Below, piece by piece: positions 6,812 through 17,057 of a stretch of 64,000 nucleotides of DNA. The notes below the pieces were generated by a model. It did not search any database. It had not been told where the DNA came from and worked only from the letters and a program-made list of their open reading frames with translations. The DNA lies in NCBI GenBank assembly GCA_020850715.1, contig JADZED010000075.1, positions 1-64,000 of the forward strand. Reading direction: 5' to 3'. Numbering within the stretch: the first letter of the stretch is position 1; every line of letters begins with the position of its first letter. This DNA is from Acidobacteriota bacterium (GTDB lineage: Bacteria > Acidobacteriota > Vicinamibacteria > Vicinamibacterales > CAVVIG01). The translations under genes were made by a program, and so were the position numbers.

Positions 6812-9088
6812 TCAGCACGGCAGTTCAATGGTAAACCGCGTCCCGTGCGGCGCGTTGTCGCCGACGTCGATGCTGCCGCCGTGCTCGGCGATGATGCGAC
6901 GCACGATCGCGAGCCCCAGGCCGCTGCCGCGGCGCTTGGTCGAATAGTACGGCAGGAACAGCTTTTCCCGCTCCGCCGCCGGGATGCCGGGACCGTCGTC
7001 GGCGACGACGACGCGCGCGAGGCTGTTGCCCGCGTCGAGCTGCGTCTCGATGACGATCGTCCCGCGCTGCTCCATCGCCTCGATCGCGTTGTCGACCAGG
7101 TTGATGATCACGCGGCGGATCTGCTCGGCGTCGAGCCGCACGCGCGGCACCCCCGCGGCGAACCGCCGCTCGATGCGTACCTCGGGGAAGAGGCCGTCGT
7201 ACAGGGCGAGCGTCTCGCCGATCAGCCGCGAGAGGTCGGTCGGAACCGTGCGCGGCGCCGGCATCCGCGCGAACTGCGAGAACTCGTCGACCAGCCCCTT
7301 CAGCGATTCGACTTCGGCGACGATGGTCGTCGTGCACTCCTCGACCAGCGCCTTCGCGTTGGGTGGAGCGGCCGAGAAGTGCCGCCGCAGCCGTTCCGCG
7401 CTCAGTTGAATCGGCGTCAGCGGGTTCTTGATCTCGTGGGCGAGCCGCCGCGCCACCTCGCGCCATGTCGCCACCTTCTGCGCGCGGATGAGCGGGGTGA
7501 CGTCGTCGAGGACCAGCACGACGCCCTCGGGGGCGCTGGTCTCGCCGACCAGAGGTGTGGCCACCGCGGCAAGCCGCAGTTCCTGCCCCGCCCGCGAAAT
7601 CGCCACTTCCTGCGCCGACGGCGCATCCTTCGAGCGTCCCGCTCCCGCCAGCAGCGCCCTGATCGGCTGGAGATCCGGGGTGTCGAAGACCGCCGCCGCC
7701 GGCCGCCCGATCGCCGCAGGCTCCAGACCGAGCAGCCGCGACGCCGCGGCATTGATTGTCGCGATCGCGCCGGCGGCGTCGATCGACACGACGCCCGTGG
7801 CGACACGCTCGAGGATCGTCTCGATGTAGCGGCGCCGCGCCTCGACTTCGACATGCTTGCGTTCGAGCTCGAGCGTCGAGCGCTCGACCCTCCGCCGGCT
7901 GATGGCGAGTTCGCTGGCCATCGTGTTGAAGGCGTCGACCAGCGTGCCGAACTCGTCGTTCCCCTGCGGTTCGACATGCTGATCGAGGCGTCCCGCCCCG
8001 ATCTCGCGCGCCGCCGCCGCCAGCGCGAGCACCGGCCGCGTGATGCGCTTGGCCACGTAGAGCCCCATCCAGGTCGCCCCGACCAGAATCATCAGCGTGA
8101 CCATCAGGAAGAACGACAGGTACAGCCCCGTCAGCGGCCGGCGGAGCACCCGCAGCTGGTTGTAGCTCTCGAACGCTTGGGCCAGGCGCCGCGGCCGCGT
8201 CGCCTGCTCGCCGGCCAGGTACCCGCTCGCGACGACCACCCCGATTGCCTCGCCGTCGGGCTCCCGCACCACGGCCGCCGCATGCAGCAGATCGCCAGCG
8301 GCGCCGAGCCGTTCGATCCGGCGCGCGTCGGCCGACCCGGCGAGCGCCTCGACTGCGACCTCCTCGGCCGCCGCGCCGCCGCGGCCCGCGGGCACGCCGG
8401 GCTGAACCGACTCCGCCACCAGCGCGAGCCGCCCCGTCGTGCCCGCCGCCCGGGCACGGTAGACGCGCACGGCCTGCACCCGGTGCAGGTCGACCTCCGG
8501 CGCGATCAGCTCGCCGACCGGCGCGGCATCGAACGCCGGCGCGCCCTCGGCGGCAAGCGAGCCGGCGATCCGGCCCGCGTGATCGGCGACCACGGCCAGC
8601 CGTTCGCGGTAGTAGTCGCCGGCAATCTGATTGGCGGCTGCCAGCATGTCCTCCATCGGTGCGTTGAACCATCGATCGATGTTGGTGCGGATGAGCTCGC
8701 TGCCGACCATCAGGACGAGCACCGCCGGCACCAGCGTCATCGCCAGGAGCAGCGCCACGAGCTTCGCGCGAAACCGGGCGAAGGGCAGCGCGCGCCGCCG
8801 CTCGACAATCAGCTTCACGATGTTGCGCGCCAGCACGAACGCCAGGGCGACGAGGATCGTCAGGTCGGCCGCCGACAGCGCGTAGAGAACGAACTCGGTC
8901 AGGAAGTCCGGCGAAAAGCTCCGTGTGCCGTTGGCCAGCACGAGGATGACGACAAGCGCCAGGCTCAGCGCGGCAATGCCCGCCAGGATCAGACGCGGGT
9001 TGTCGCGAAGCGGACGGCGGCGCGGAGCGTCCGGGACCCGGTTTCCCGACGAACGGCGAGGCGTGATCGACGTGGCCGTCGCGGGCAT
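6812..9088 (-). CDS. NtrY-like membrane sensor histidine kinase
   Basis: 758 aa with ATG at 9088 behind a GGAGG site. The N-terminal third has three hydrophobic helices (about 33-54, 66-92 and 107-130), then an extracytoplasmic region and another helix ending in a HAMP segment (V-A-K-R-I-T-R-P-V). A PAS domain follows, then the dimerisation/phospho-acceptor box H-E-I-K-N-P-L-T-P-I. The ATPase domain has N-L-V-D-N-A-I-E-A, D-D-G-P-G-I-P and G-S-G-L-G-L-A-I-V. Topology and the pairing with an NtrC-type regulator directly downstream match NtrY of nitrogen/redox control. It is co-transcribed with nrdR, 15 bases away. Confidence 0.92.
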   Translation of the reverse strand: MPATATSITPRRSSGNRVPDAPRRRPLRDNPRLILAGIAALSLALVVILVLANGTRSFSPDFLTEFVLYALSAADLTILVALAFVLARNIVKLIVERRRALPFARFRAKLVALLLAMTLVPAVLVLMVGSELIRTNIDRWFNAPMEDMLAAANQIAGDYYRERLAVVADHAGRIAGSLAAEGAPAFDAAPVGELIAPEVDLHRVQAVRVYRARAAGTTGRLALVAESVQPGVPAGRGGAAAEEVAVEALAGSADARRIERLGAAGDLLHAAAVVREPDGEAIGVVVASGYLAGEQATRPRRLAQAFESYNQLRVLRRPLTGLYLSFFLMVTLMILVGATWMGLYVAKRITRPVLALAAAAREIGAGRLDQHVEPQGNDEFGTLVDAFNTMASELAISRRRVERSTLELERKHVEVEARRRYIETILERVATGVVSIDAAGAIATINAAASRLLGLEPAAIGRPAAAVFDTPDLQPIRALLAGAGRSKDAPSAQEVAISRAGQELRLAAVATPLVGETSAPEGVVLVLDDVTPLIRAQKVATWREVARRLAHEIKNPLTPIQLSAERLRRHFSAAPPNAKALVEECTTTIVAEVESLKGLVDEFSQFARMPAPRTVPTDLSRLIGETLALYDGLFPEVRIERRFAAGVPRVRLDAEQIRRVIINLVDNAIEAMEQRGTIVIETQLDAGNSLARVVVADDGPGIPAAEREKLFLPYYSTKRRGSGLGLAIVRRIIAEHGGSIDVGDNAPHGTRFTIELPC

Positions 9089-9103
9089 CCTCGGCCTCCG
9101 GGC

Positions 9104-9562
9104 TCAATCCTTCGGGTTCAGCAGCTGCTTGAGTTCCTCGGCGAATTCGTTGATGTCCCGGAAGTGGCGGTAGACCGACGCGAAGCGCACATAGGCCACC
9201 TTGTCGAGCCGCTTGAGCTCCTCCATGACGAAGGCGCCGATGTCGGCCGTCGCAATCTCCTTCTCCGGCCGATCCTGCAGCGCCGTCTCCACGCGGTCGG
9301 CGACGACTTCGACCGCCGCGACGCTCACCGGCCGCTTTTCGCACGCCTTCAACAGGCCGGCCACCAGCTTCTGACGATCGAAACGTTCGCGGGACCCGTC
9401 CTTCTTCACCACCATGTAGGGGATCTCGTCGATCCGCTCATAGCTGGTGAACCGCTTGCCGCACTCGAGGCACTCGCGCCGGCGGCGGATCACCTCGCCC
9501 TCCTTGCTCTCGCGCGAATCGACGACCTTGTCGCCCGGGTGGCCGCAGTAGGGACACTTCAT
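9104..9562 (-). CDS. nrdR: Transcriptional repressor NrdR
   Basis: 152 aa. The zinc ribbon is complete (C3-x2-C6 and C31-x2-C34) with the family opening M-K-C-P-Y-C-G. An ATP-cone domain (about 49-139) starts with the [12 protein letters not shown] pattern. NrdR senses ATP/dATP and represses ribonucleotide reductase genes at NrdR boxes. The start at 9562 is fixed by the zinc ribbon and overlaps the stop of the upstream flippase-like gene (ATGA). No ribonucleotide reductase gene is nearby, so regulation must act on distant promoters. Confidence 0.96.
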   Translation of the reverse strand: MKCPYCGHPGDKVVDSRESKEGEVIRRRRECLECGKRFTSYERIDEIPYMVVKKDGSRERFDRQKLVAGLLKACEKRPVSVAAVEVVADRVETALQDRPEKEIATADIGAFVMEELKRLDKVAYVRFASVYRHFRDINEFAEELKQLLNPKD

Positions 9563-10593
9563 GGCAGCGCCGTGGAGCGGTGCTCGGCCTGGTCGGCGAG
9601 CCGCTGGATGCCGCTCATGTTGAGCCCTTCCTGCGCGGCAAACAGGAGCCCGAGCCCGAGCGCCGGCCCGACCGACAGCAGGTGCAGCACGATGGCGGCG
9701 CCGACCGCCGCGTCGTCGGGAGCGCCGAAGAAGGTGGTCGCCCCGTAGCGGAAGGCGAAATGGAAGCCGCCGATGGCCCCGGGCGTCGGCACCGTCACCC
9801 CGAGCGACAGCAGCGCGATGATCAGAAATGAGCCGGCGAAGTCGATGCCGAGATCGAAGGCCGCCGCCGCGGCCCAGATCCCGGCCGCAATCGACAGCCA
9901 CAAGGGAACCGACCAGAACGCCGCGACGACCAGACGCCGCGGCCGGCGGATGGCGCCCAGCCCGCGGGCGAACTTCTCCGCCACCCGGGCCAGCATGCCG
10001 GCCAGCGCCGAAGGGACCACCCGGGCCAGCCGCTCCATCGCGCGGCCGATGCGCGCCGGATCTCCGGCCAGCACGAACAGGACGGCGAGCGCGGCGGCAG
10101 CGCCCGCGCCCGCCGCGGCCCCGACCCACGTCATCCGCTCGAACGCGACCGGATTGGCCGCGGCGAACCGCCGGCCGAACAGGAACCCGTAGACCGCCAG
10201 GAACGCCAGGACCGTCACCACGTCGAGCAGCCGCTCGAGGATCACGGTCGCGAAGGCGCCGGTCGCGCTCACGCGGTTCTGCCGGGACAGGAAGTACGGC
10301 CGGATGAATTCACCCGCGCGCGCGGGCAGCACCGTGCTGGCGGCGAAACCTACGGCGGTCGCCCGAAACGCGCCGGCAAAGCTGGTCGTGCCGATCGGTT
10401 CGAGCAGGTACTGCCAGCGCCATGCGCGCAGCGCGAGATTCACGAACATCGATGCCAGCGACAGCGCGAGCCAGTCGACCCGCGCGCGCACAATCGCGGC
10501 CAGCACGTGCCGGAAATCGACGTTGCGCAGGAACAGCACGATCAGGGCGGCGGCCACCGCGACGACGATCCCTGTCCGCAAGCGGGTCCGCAT
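9559..10593 (-). CDS. Flippase-like (LPG synthase TM region / UPF0104) integral membrane protein
   Basis: 344 aa, with about eight hydrophobic helices. The N-terminal pattern (L-R-N-V-D-F-R at the first loop, [11 protein letters not shown], and [13 protein letters not shown]) is typical of the flippase-like domain of MprF and of the stand-alone YbhN/AglD-type proteins. These are thought to move lipid-linked substrates across the inner membrane; the substrate here cannot be told. It is the first gene of a four-gene run with nrdR and the two-component pair. A TATAGT hexamer on the minus strand at 10617-10612 is a likely -10 box. Confidence 0.82.
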   Translation of the reverse strand: MRTRLRTGIVVAVAAALIVLFLRNVDFRHVLAAIVRARVDWLALSLASMFVNLALRAWRWQYLLEPIGTTSFAGAFRATAVGFAASTVLPARAGEFIRPYFLSRQNRVSATGAFATVILERLLDVVTVLAFLAVYGFLFGRRFAAANPVAFERMTWVGAAAGAGAAAALAVLFVLAGDPARIGRAMERLARVVPSALAGMLARVAEKFARGLGAIRRPRRLVVAAFWSVPLWLSIAAGIWAAAAAFDLGIDFAGSFLIIALLSLGVTVPTPGAIGGFHFAFRYGATTFFGAPDDAAVGAAIVLHLLSVGPALGLGLLFAAQEGLNMSGIQRLADQAEHRSTALP

Positions 10594-10706
10594 GTGCGTT
10601 GAGCGCCATCTACTATACCGCCCCTACATGTTGTTGTTGTCGGCAGGCGGCGCAACCGGTAAGATCCGGTGTTCAGTCCCGATTCGCATCGACATCGAGG
10701 TTGCTC

Positions 10707-11621
10707 GTGCCGCTCGCCCTGCCCGTCCTCCAGACCACTCTCGGCTCGCGCCGGCCCGATCGCCGGGGGAAGGTGCGCGACATCTACGAGTTCGGCGATC
10801 GGCTCGTCTTCGTCGCCAGCGATCGCATCTCGGCCTTCGATTTCGTGCTCGGGTCGGGCATTCCCGACAAGGGCAAGGTCCTCACCCAGATCTCCGCCTT
10901 CTGGTTCGGCCGCACGAAGGACATCGTCGGCAACCACGTGCTGTCGACCGATCCCGACACCTATCCGGCGGCGGCCCGCGCCCACGCCGAGCAGCTCCGC
11001 GGCCGTTCGATGCTGGTCACCCGGACGCAGCCGCTCCCCATCGAATGCGTCGCGCGCGGGTACCTGTCGGGTTCGGGCTGGAAGGACTATCTCTCGAGCG
11101 GCGAGGTCTGCGGCATCCGGCTGCCGAAGGGACTGAAGGAGTCGGACCGGCTGCCAGAGCCGATCTTCACGCCCGCCACGAAGGCCGAGACCGGCCACGA
11201 CCTGAACATCAGCGAGCGCGAGGCGGCGGCCATGATCTCTCCGGCGCTGCTCGCGCGCGTCAAGGCGCTCACGCTGCAGCTCTACGCGGAAGGCGCGGCC
11301 TTTGCCGAGCAGCGCGGCATCATCGTGGCCGACACGAAGTTCGAGTTCGGCCTGCTGCCCGGAGGCGGCCCCGAGGAGACCCGCGTGATCGTCATCGACG
11401 AGATGCTCACCCCCGACTCGTCGCGATTCTGGCCGCGCGACACCTACCGCCCCGGGGGCACCCAGCCAAGCTTCGACAAGCAGTTCGTCCGCGACTACCT
11501 CGAGCAGATCGCATGGAACAAGCAGCCGCCGGTGCCGGCGCTGCCCGACGAGGTCATCGCACGCACGCGCGAGAAGTACATCGAGGCGTTCCGGCGCCTC
11601 ACCGGCCGGGAGATCGAGTGA
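10707..11621 (+). CDS. purC: Phosphoribosylaminoimidazole-succinocarboxamide synthase
   Basis: 304 aa of the longer SAICAR synthetase type. The GTG at 10707 is the likely start because a GAGG site ends six bases before it; a TTG at 10701 is the alternative. Key segments are G-K-V-R-D-I-Y near the N-terminus, P-I-E-C-V-A-R-G-Y-L-S-G-S-G, V-D-T-K-F-E-F-G (with A before it) and D-E-M-L-T-P-D-S-S-R-F-W. It ligates aspartate to CAIR in purine synthesis, using ATP. Its stop overlaps the start of a small Fis-like gene (GTGA). An upstream open frame over the intergenic region is not part of the protein. Confidence 0.95.
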   Translation: MPLALPVLQTTLGSRRPDRRGKVRDIYEFGDRLVFVASDRISAFDFVLGSGIPDKGKVLTQISAFWFGRTKDIVGNHVLSTDPDTYPAAARAHAEQLRGRSMLVTRTQPLPIECVARGYLSGSGWKDYLSSGEVCGIRLPKGLKESDRLPEPIFTPATKAETGHDLNISEREAAAMISPALLARVKALTLQLYAEGAAFAEQRGIIVADTKFEFGLLPGGGPEETRVIVIDEMLTPDSSRFWPRDTYRPGGTQPSFDKQFVRDYLEQIAWNKQPPVPALPDEVIARTREKYIEAFRRLTGREIE

Positions 11622-11839
11622 TCGCCGATCGCCTGGAGAAGCTGGTCGAGGAAATGGTCGACCGCGGCGTGCGGTTCGACGACGCGGTCAGCGAATTCGA
11701 GAAGCGCTTCATCGCGCGCGTGCTCGGCCAGCAGGCGGGCAGCCTCACCCGCACCGCCGCCGCGCTCGGCATGCATCGCAACACGCTGACCCGCAAGATG
11801 GGGGCGTACCGGATCAAGCGGGCCGGCGAAGCCCGCTGA
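11618..11839 (+). CDS. Small Fis-type helix-turn-helix protein
   Basis: 73 aa from a GTG that overlaps the purC stop (GTGA). Residues 26-66 match the Fis/HTH_8 fold: F-E-K-R-F-I-A-R-V-L, then S-L-T-R-T-A-A-A-L-G-M-H-R-N-T-L-T-R-K-M. This is the DNA-binding end that usually sits at the C-terminus of NtrC-type activators, here alone with a 25-residue acidic N-terminal helix. True Fis is about 98 aa and also a dimer of this kind, so it may be a nucleoid-associated or local regulator. Coupling to purC suggests expression with growth. Its targets are unknown. Confidence 0.85.
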   Translation: MIADRLEKLVEEMVDRGVRFDDAVSEFEKRFIARVLGQQAGSLTRTAAALGMHRNTLTRKMGAYRIKRAGEAR

Positions 11840-11906
11840 GCCGGGCCGCGCGGCCTTCCGGCCGTTCCCGCCGTCCCGACTGCGCGACTGCGCTGGCAGT
11901 CCCCCC

Positions 11907-11934
11907 TTGACTCTGCCAGCGGCAGCCATATAAT
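11907..11934 (+). promoter_or_regulatory. Sigma-70 promoter of groES-groEL
   Basis: TTGACT (-35, 11907-11912) and a perfect TATAAT (-10, 11929-11934) are 16 bases apart, in a 190-base gap between the mini-Fis gene and groES. Transcription should start around 11941, inside the CIRCE element that begins at the last base of the -10 box, so a bound HrcA would block initiation. Confidence 0.85.
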
Positions 11935-11960
11935 TGGCAGTCGCCCACGGTGAGTGCTAG
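11934..11960 (+). promoter_or_regulatory. CIRCE operator (HrcA-binding site)
   Basis: TTGGCAGTC, then nine bases, then GAGTGCTAG. The CIRCE consensus is TTAGCACTC-N9-GAGTGCTAA. The left arm differs at two positions, the right arm at one, and the spacer is exactly nine. Placement over the transcription start of groES-groEL is the classical one. It implies heat-shock control by HrcA, whose gene is not in this window. Confidence 0.88.
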
Positions 11961-12028
11961 CCTCCGGTGGGGCGCAGAAGTTTCTTGGAACGAACCTCCA
12001 ACTCTCAACGATCAGACGGAGTACAGGC

Positions 12029-12349
12029 ATGAACGTCAGACCGCTGCACGACCGCATCATTGTCCAGCGCATCGAGGAAGGCGAACAGAAGATCGGCGGC
12101 ATCATCATCCCCGACTCCGCGAAGGAGAAGCCCCAGCAGGGCCGGGTCACCGCGGCTGGCAACGGCAAGGTGAAGGACGACGGGAAGCGCGTGGCGCTCG
12201 ACGTCAAGGCGGGAGACACGATCCTGTTCGGCAAGTATTCGGGACAGGAGATCAGGCTGGATGGTCAGGACTACCTGATCATGCGCGAAGACGAAGTCCT
12301 GGCCGTCCTCGAGGACGGCGCCGGCGGCAGCGAGAAGAAGAAGAAGTAG
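12029..12349 (+). CDS. groES: Co-chaperonin GroES
   Basis: 106 aa; slightly longer than the usual 95-97 because of a charged tail ending in five lysines. The opening [11 protein letters not shown] and the mobile-loop region ending I-G-G-I-I-I-P-D are intact, as is the [11 protein letters not shown] block. It caps the GroEL ring during ATP-driven folding in the cytosol. It is first in a two-gene operon with groEL 46 bases downstream, behind a sigma-70 promoter and a CIRCE operator. Confidence 0.97.
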   Translation: MNVRPLHDRIIVQRIEEGEQKIGGIIIPDSAKEKPQQGRVTAAGNGKVKDDGKRVALDVKAGDTILFGKYSGQEIRLDGQDYLIMREDEVLAVLEDGAGGSEKKKK

Positions 12350-12386
12350 GCGGCGCGCGGCGCGGCCTCGAATCATCAGCGATTAG

Positions 12387-14024
<1,638 letters not shown>

Positions 14025-14054
14025 GCCGCCAGTCGCCAGTCGTAGGAAAGAAGA

Positions 14055-14092
14055 AAGGCCCGGCGAGCTTGCGCTCCCGGGCCTTGGTTTTT
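14055..14092. terminator. Probably bidirectional intrinsic terminator between groEL and the TonB-family gene
   Basis: Arms AAGGCCCGG (14055-14063) and CCGGGCCTT (14077-14085) form a perfect nine-pair stem, extended inward by GAGC/GCTC. A GGTTTTT tract follows on the plus strand. On the minus strand the stem is followed by a T-rich run (TTTCTTCTTTCC). It lies between the convergent ends of groEL and the TonB-family gene and can serve both. Confidence 0.85.
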
Positions 14093-14120
14093 CCCGCCTC
14101 CGTTCCCAGTTCCCGAGATC

Positions 14121-15038
14121 CTACCGCAGCGTGAAGGTGAGCTCGATCGTCACGAGCACGGCGACTGGCGTGCCCAGGCGCGTGCCGGGGACGAAGCGCC
14201 ACTGCCGGGCTGCCTTGATCGCTTCCTCGTCGAGGCCGAAGCTCCGGTCGAGCGACCGGATCACCTGCACGTCGCCGATGCTGCCATCGGCCTTGACGAC
14301 GCACTCGAGCAGCACCGTACCCTGCACCTTCGCGCGCATCGCCTCCGAGGTGTATTGCGGCTTGACCTCGCGGAGAATCTTCGGCAGTTCCACGCCGTTG
14401 CCCGGCCGATAGACGCCGCCGCCGGTGCCGCCGCCCGTCCCCGGTCCGAGACCGGACCCGCTGCCGGTGCCGATGCCGACGCCGGCGCCTGCGCCAACCC
14501 CGCCCCCGGCGCCCGATCCCTGCGAGATGGTCGGTGGACCCGGGACCCGCTCGATCGTGCCGAGCATCGTCTCGGCGGCCGAGGCCAGCGTCTGCGCCGG
14601 AAGGTTCAACTGCGCGATCGGCTCGGGTTCCTTCTCCACCTTGGGCGGCTCGAGCTTCGGCGGCTTCTCGACCGGCACCGTGAGCCTGTCCTTGCCCGGC
14701 AACTCGGCCTGGCGCGGCGGTTCCTCCATCTGGTTTCCGCCACCGCCGCCGCCCCCACCAGGCCCCGGAGCACTCAACCAGACGATCTGATCGCTGAGCG
14801 ACGCCGGCATGAATCCGGCGATCGCCTGGCCGGCCGGCGCGTACTTGAAGAGCAGGAAGACGACCGCCGCAAAGGCGATGTGCGCGGCGAAGGAGACGCC
14901 GAGCGCGGGTGCGATACGCTTGTGCTGCTGTTCGAAGAGAAACGGCACCTCGTGCGGATGATCCCCATCGATCCGGACGGACAGATGTCCGACGGATCGA
15001 TTCGGCCGAATGGGCGACAGTCCGGCAGCTTCAGCCAT
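14121..15038 (-). CDS. TonB-family energy transducer
   Basis: 305 aa. A cytosolic N-terminus of about 45 residues precedes one hydrophobic helix (about 46-67). A periplasmic spanning region follows, with Pro/Glu/Lys repeats (K-P-P-K-L-E-P-P-K-V-E-K-E-P-E-P) and a long Gly-rich stretch. The C-terminal 90 residues match the TonB C-terminal fold, with R-E-V-K-P-Q-Y-T-x-E-A-M-R-A-K-V-Q-G-T-V-L-L and a closing R-Q-W-R-F-V-P-G-T-R-L-G-T-P-V. Such proteins link the inner-membrane proton motive force to TonB-dependent outer-membrane receptors. No ExbB/ExbD is adjacent. The long cytosolic N-terminus is unusual for TonB. Confidence 0.85.
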   Translation of the reverse strand: MAEAAGLSPIRPNRSVGHLSVRIDGDHPHEVPFLFEQQHKRIAPALGVSFAAHIAFAAVVFLLFKYAPAGQAIAGFMPASLSDQIVWLSAPGPGGGGGGGGNQMEEPPRQAELPGKDRLTVPVEKPPKLEPPKVEKEPEPIAQLNLPAQTLASAAETMLGTIERVPGPPTISQGSGAGGGVGAGAGVGIGTGSGSGLGPGTGGGTGGGVYRPGNGVELPKILREVKPQYTSEAMRAKVQGTVLLECVVKADGSIGDVQVIRSLDRSFGLDEEAIKAARQWRFVPGTRLGTPVAVLVTIELTFTLR

Positions 15039-15188
15039 GGAGAGTGGACGAGGGGCGCGAAACCATTGTCGCGCACGCTTCTCCAGGGCCGCAACTGCAA
15101 AAGAAATGCCTCGGAGCTCGAGCGTGAGGGCGGAACGCCCCGCCGCCTCAGGCGCAGCAGAGCGCGGAAACCGGTCGGGGCCAGGCGC

Positions 15189-15647
15189 TCAGACGCGGCC
15201 GTGCCAGGCGCCGATCGCGGCGTTCCCGCCGCCGTACGAGTGGCAGACGGCCAGCGCATCCGAGGCGCGCGGCTCGTCACGGATGGCAACCAGCACGCCG
15301 CCGCGACCCGTCAGCACCTCGAAGATCCGGCAGTCGTGGGACTGGAACCCGGCGCGGCGCAGCGTGCCGGCGAGCCCCAGCCTGGCCAGATCGCCCGAAG
15401 CCCCCTGCAGGAGGTCGACCAGCGGACCGCGCGCGACGACGGGACCCACATGCGCCATCTCGAACGCCTGAGCCGCGGCGCCGAAGGTCGTCTCGATCAG
15501 CGCGCGGGAGGCCGGCGCGTCGGCGGCGATGACGGTGAGCGACGCCGGTGCGAAGCCTGCCCGCGCCAGCGCCTGGAGCGCCTTCTGGGCCCACGCGGCA
15601 TCCTGGAAGACCGCGACGGTGAAGAGGCCCGAGTCGGCGTCAACCAT
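15189..15647 (-). CDS. Hypothetical protein with a YflT/general-stress-like opening
   Basis: 152 aa from the ATG at 15647; an earlier start at 15725 would run into the divergent gene's promoter and adds low-complexity residues. The opening L-F-T-V-A-V-F-Q-D-A-A-W-A-Q-K-A-L-Q-A-L resembles the alpha/beta start of 'general stress protein' or DUF1269-type domains, where a short strand is followed by an amphipathic helix. The rest predicts mixed alpha/beta structure without membrane segments. The family link is weak, and no catalytic motif can be seen. Confidence 0.6.
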   Translation of the reverse strand: MVDADSGLFTVAVFQDAAWAQKALQALARAGFAPASLTVIAADAPASRALIETTFGAAAQAFEMAHVGPVVARGPLVDLLQGASGDLARLGLAGTLRRAGFQSHDCRIFEVLTGRGGVLVAIRDEPRASDALAVCHSYGGGNAAIGAWHGRV

Positions 15648-15726
15648 GGCGCCAGATGTTATCACGCGAGGCGACGCGCGCTCGTGGCACCATAGCGGGG
15701 CTGCCCGATCTCGCGGCACCCGCATC

Positions 15727-16911
15727 GTGACCTCTGCCTATGACGTCATCGTCGTCGGCGCCGGGCCCGCCGGCGCATCGGCCGCCTGGGCGCTGGCGCG
15801 GGCGGGCGCGTCGGTCGCCCTGGTCGATCCGTCGCATCCGCGCGAGAAGCCGTGCGGCGGCGGCGTGACCGGGCGGGCGCTGGCGCTCGTCGCCGATGCG
15901 ATCGACCCCGCCGGGTTGACGGCGGCAGTGATCGAGACGGCCCGTTTCGCCGACGCCAGGGCGGGGAGCGCCGCGATCGTCCCGCTGGAGGCCCACGGCA
16001 TCGCGCCGGCCAGCGCGCTCGTCGTGGCGAGCCGCGCGGACTTCGACGGACGGCTGCTCGACGCGGCGCGCCGCGCCGGCGCCACGCTCGTCGAGACGCG
16101 CGTCTCGGAGGTGGCGGTCGATCGAACCGCGGTCCGGGTCGAGACGCCGCACGGCATCCTGCGCGCTGGATTCCTCATCGGCGCCGACGGCGCCAACAGC
16201 CTCGTGCGGCGGCGCCTCGCGTGCCCGTTCAGGCGGGATCAGCTGTCGATCGCGACCGGGTTCTTCGCGCACGGCGTCACCAGCCGCGAGGTCGTGATCG
16301 AGATCGTCCCCGATCCCCCCGGGTACATCTGGTCGTTTCCGCGGCCGAATCATCTTGCGATCGGCATCTGCACCCAGGCCGATACCGGCGTCGGCTCCAG
16401 GCAGTTGCGCCAGCGCGCAGCGGACTGGATCCGGTCGACCCGCATTGCGGGCGGCGCTTCTCTGGCGGCGTATTCGTGGCCGATTCCCTCGCTGCACGCC
16501 GCCGATTTCGACCGGCTGCCGACGGCGGGATCGCGGTGGTGTCTGGCTGGAGACGCGGCCGGCCTGGTGGATCCGATCACCCGCGAGGGCATCTTCTTCG
16601 CCATCCAGTCGGGCCGATTCGCCGCTGCCGCCGTGCAGGGGCCGAACGCCGCGCGGGAGTACGCGGCGCGCATCGCCGACGAGATCGCCACCGAGCTCAG
16701 GTGCGCCGCAGCGCTGAAGGATGGCTTCTTCCATCCCCGGTTCACGGGCCTGCTGCTGCGCGCGCTCCGCCACAGCGGGGCCGTCCGGCGGGTGATGGCC
16801 GATCTGGTTGCCGGCCGGCAGCCGTATGCCACGCTCAAGTGGCGGCTGATCCGAACGCTCGAACTGCGGCTGGCCTGGGCGTGGATGCGATCGGGCGCGC
16901 CGTGGGCCTGA
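15727..16911 (+). CDS. Geranylgeranyl-reductase-family FAD-dependent oxidoreductase
   Basis: 394 aa from a GTG at 15727, placed just before the Rossmann motif V-I-V-V-G-A-G-P-A-G-A-S-A-A-W-A-L. Further family marks are R-E-K-P-C-G-G-G-V-T-G (the CGGG segment of geranylgeranyl reductases), I-G-A-D-G-A-N-S and G-D-A-A-G-L-V-D-P-I-T-R-E-G-I. These enzymes reduce isoprenoid double bonds, for example in chlorophyll tails, archaeal lipids or menaquinone. In a heterotroph a quinone or lipid isoprenoid is the likeliest substrate; that is inference. It is divergent from the 152-aa gene and single. Confidence 0.85.
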   Translation: MTSAYDVIVVGAGPAGASAAWALARAGASVALVDPSHPREKPCGGGVTGRALALVADAIDPAGLTAAVIETARFADARAGSAAIVPLEAHGIAPASALVVASRADFDGRLLDAARRAGATLVETRVSEVAVDRTAVRVETPHGILRAGFLIGADGANSLVRRRLACPFRRDQLSIATGFFAHGVTSREVVIEIVPDPPGYIWSFPRPNHLAIGICTQADTGVGSRQLRQRAADWIRSTRIAGGASLAAYSWPIPSLHAADFDRLPTAGSRWCLAGDAAGLVDPITREGIFFAIQSGRFAAAAVQGPNAAREYAARIADEIATELRCAAALKDGFFHPRFTGLLLRALRHSGAVRRVMADLVAGRQPYATLKWRLIRTLELRLAWAWMRSGAPWA

Positions 16912-17013
16912 GCGCCGGGGTCCGGCGCGGGAACGGCCGGCGAGTCCGTGCCGGGCGCAACGAGCGTCGCGCCGGACGTAAGGTGTCCGTCAACGGCGCC
17001 CTCCCCGTTCGGT

Positions 17014-17021
17014 GGTACAAT
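17014..17021 (+). promoter_or_regulatory. Likely -10 element (GGTACAAT) of tatA
   Basis: TACAAT at 17016-17021 is preceded by GG, 37 bases before the tatA ATG. A GAAGGA ribosome-binding site lies at 17045-17050. No good -35 hexamer is seen. The same eight bases recur upstream of the DUF5916 and P450 genes. Confidence 0.5.
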
Positions 17022-17057
17022 GAGCCCGAAATTCGCGCCAACCCGAAGGAGCTCGAC

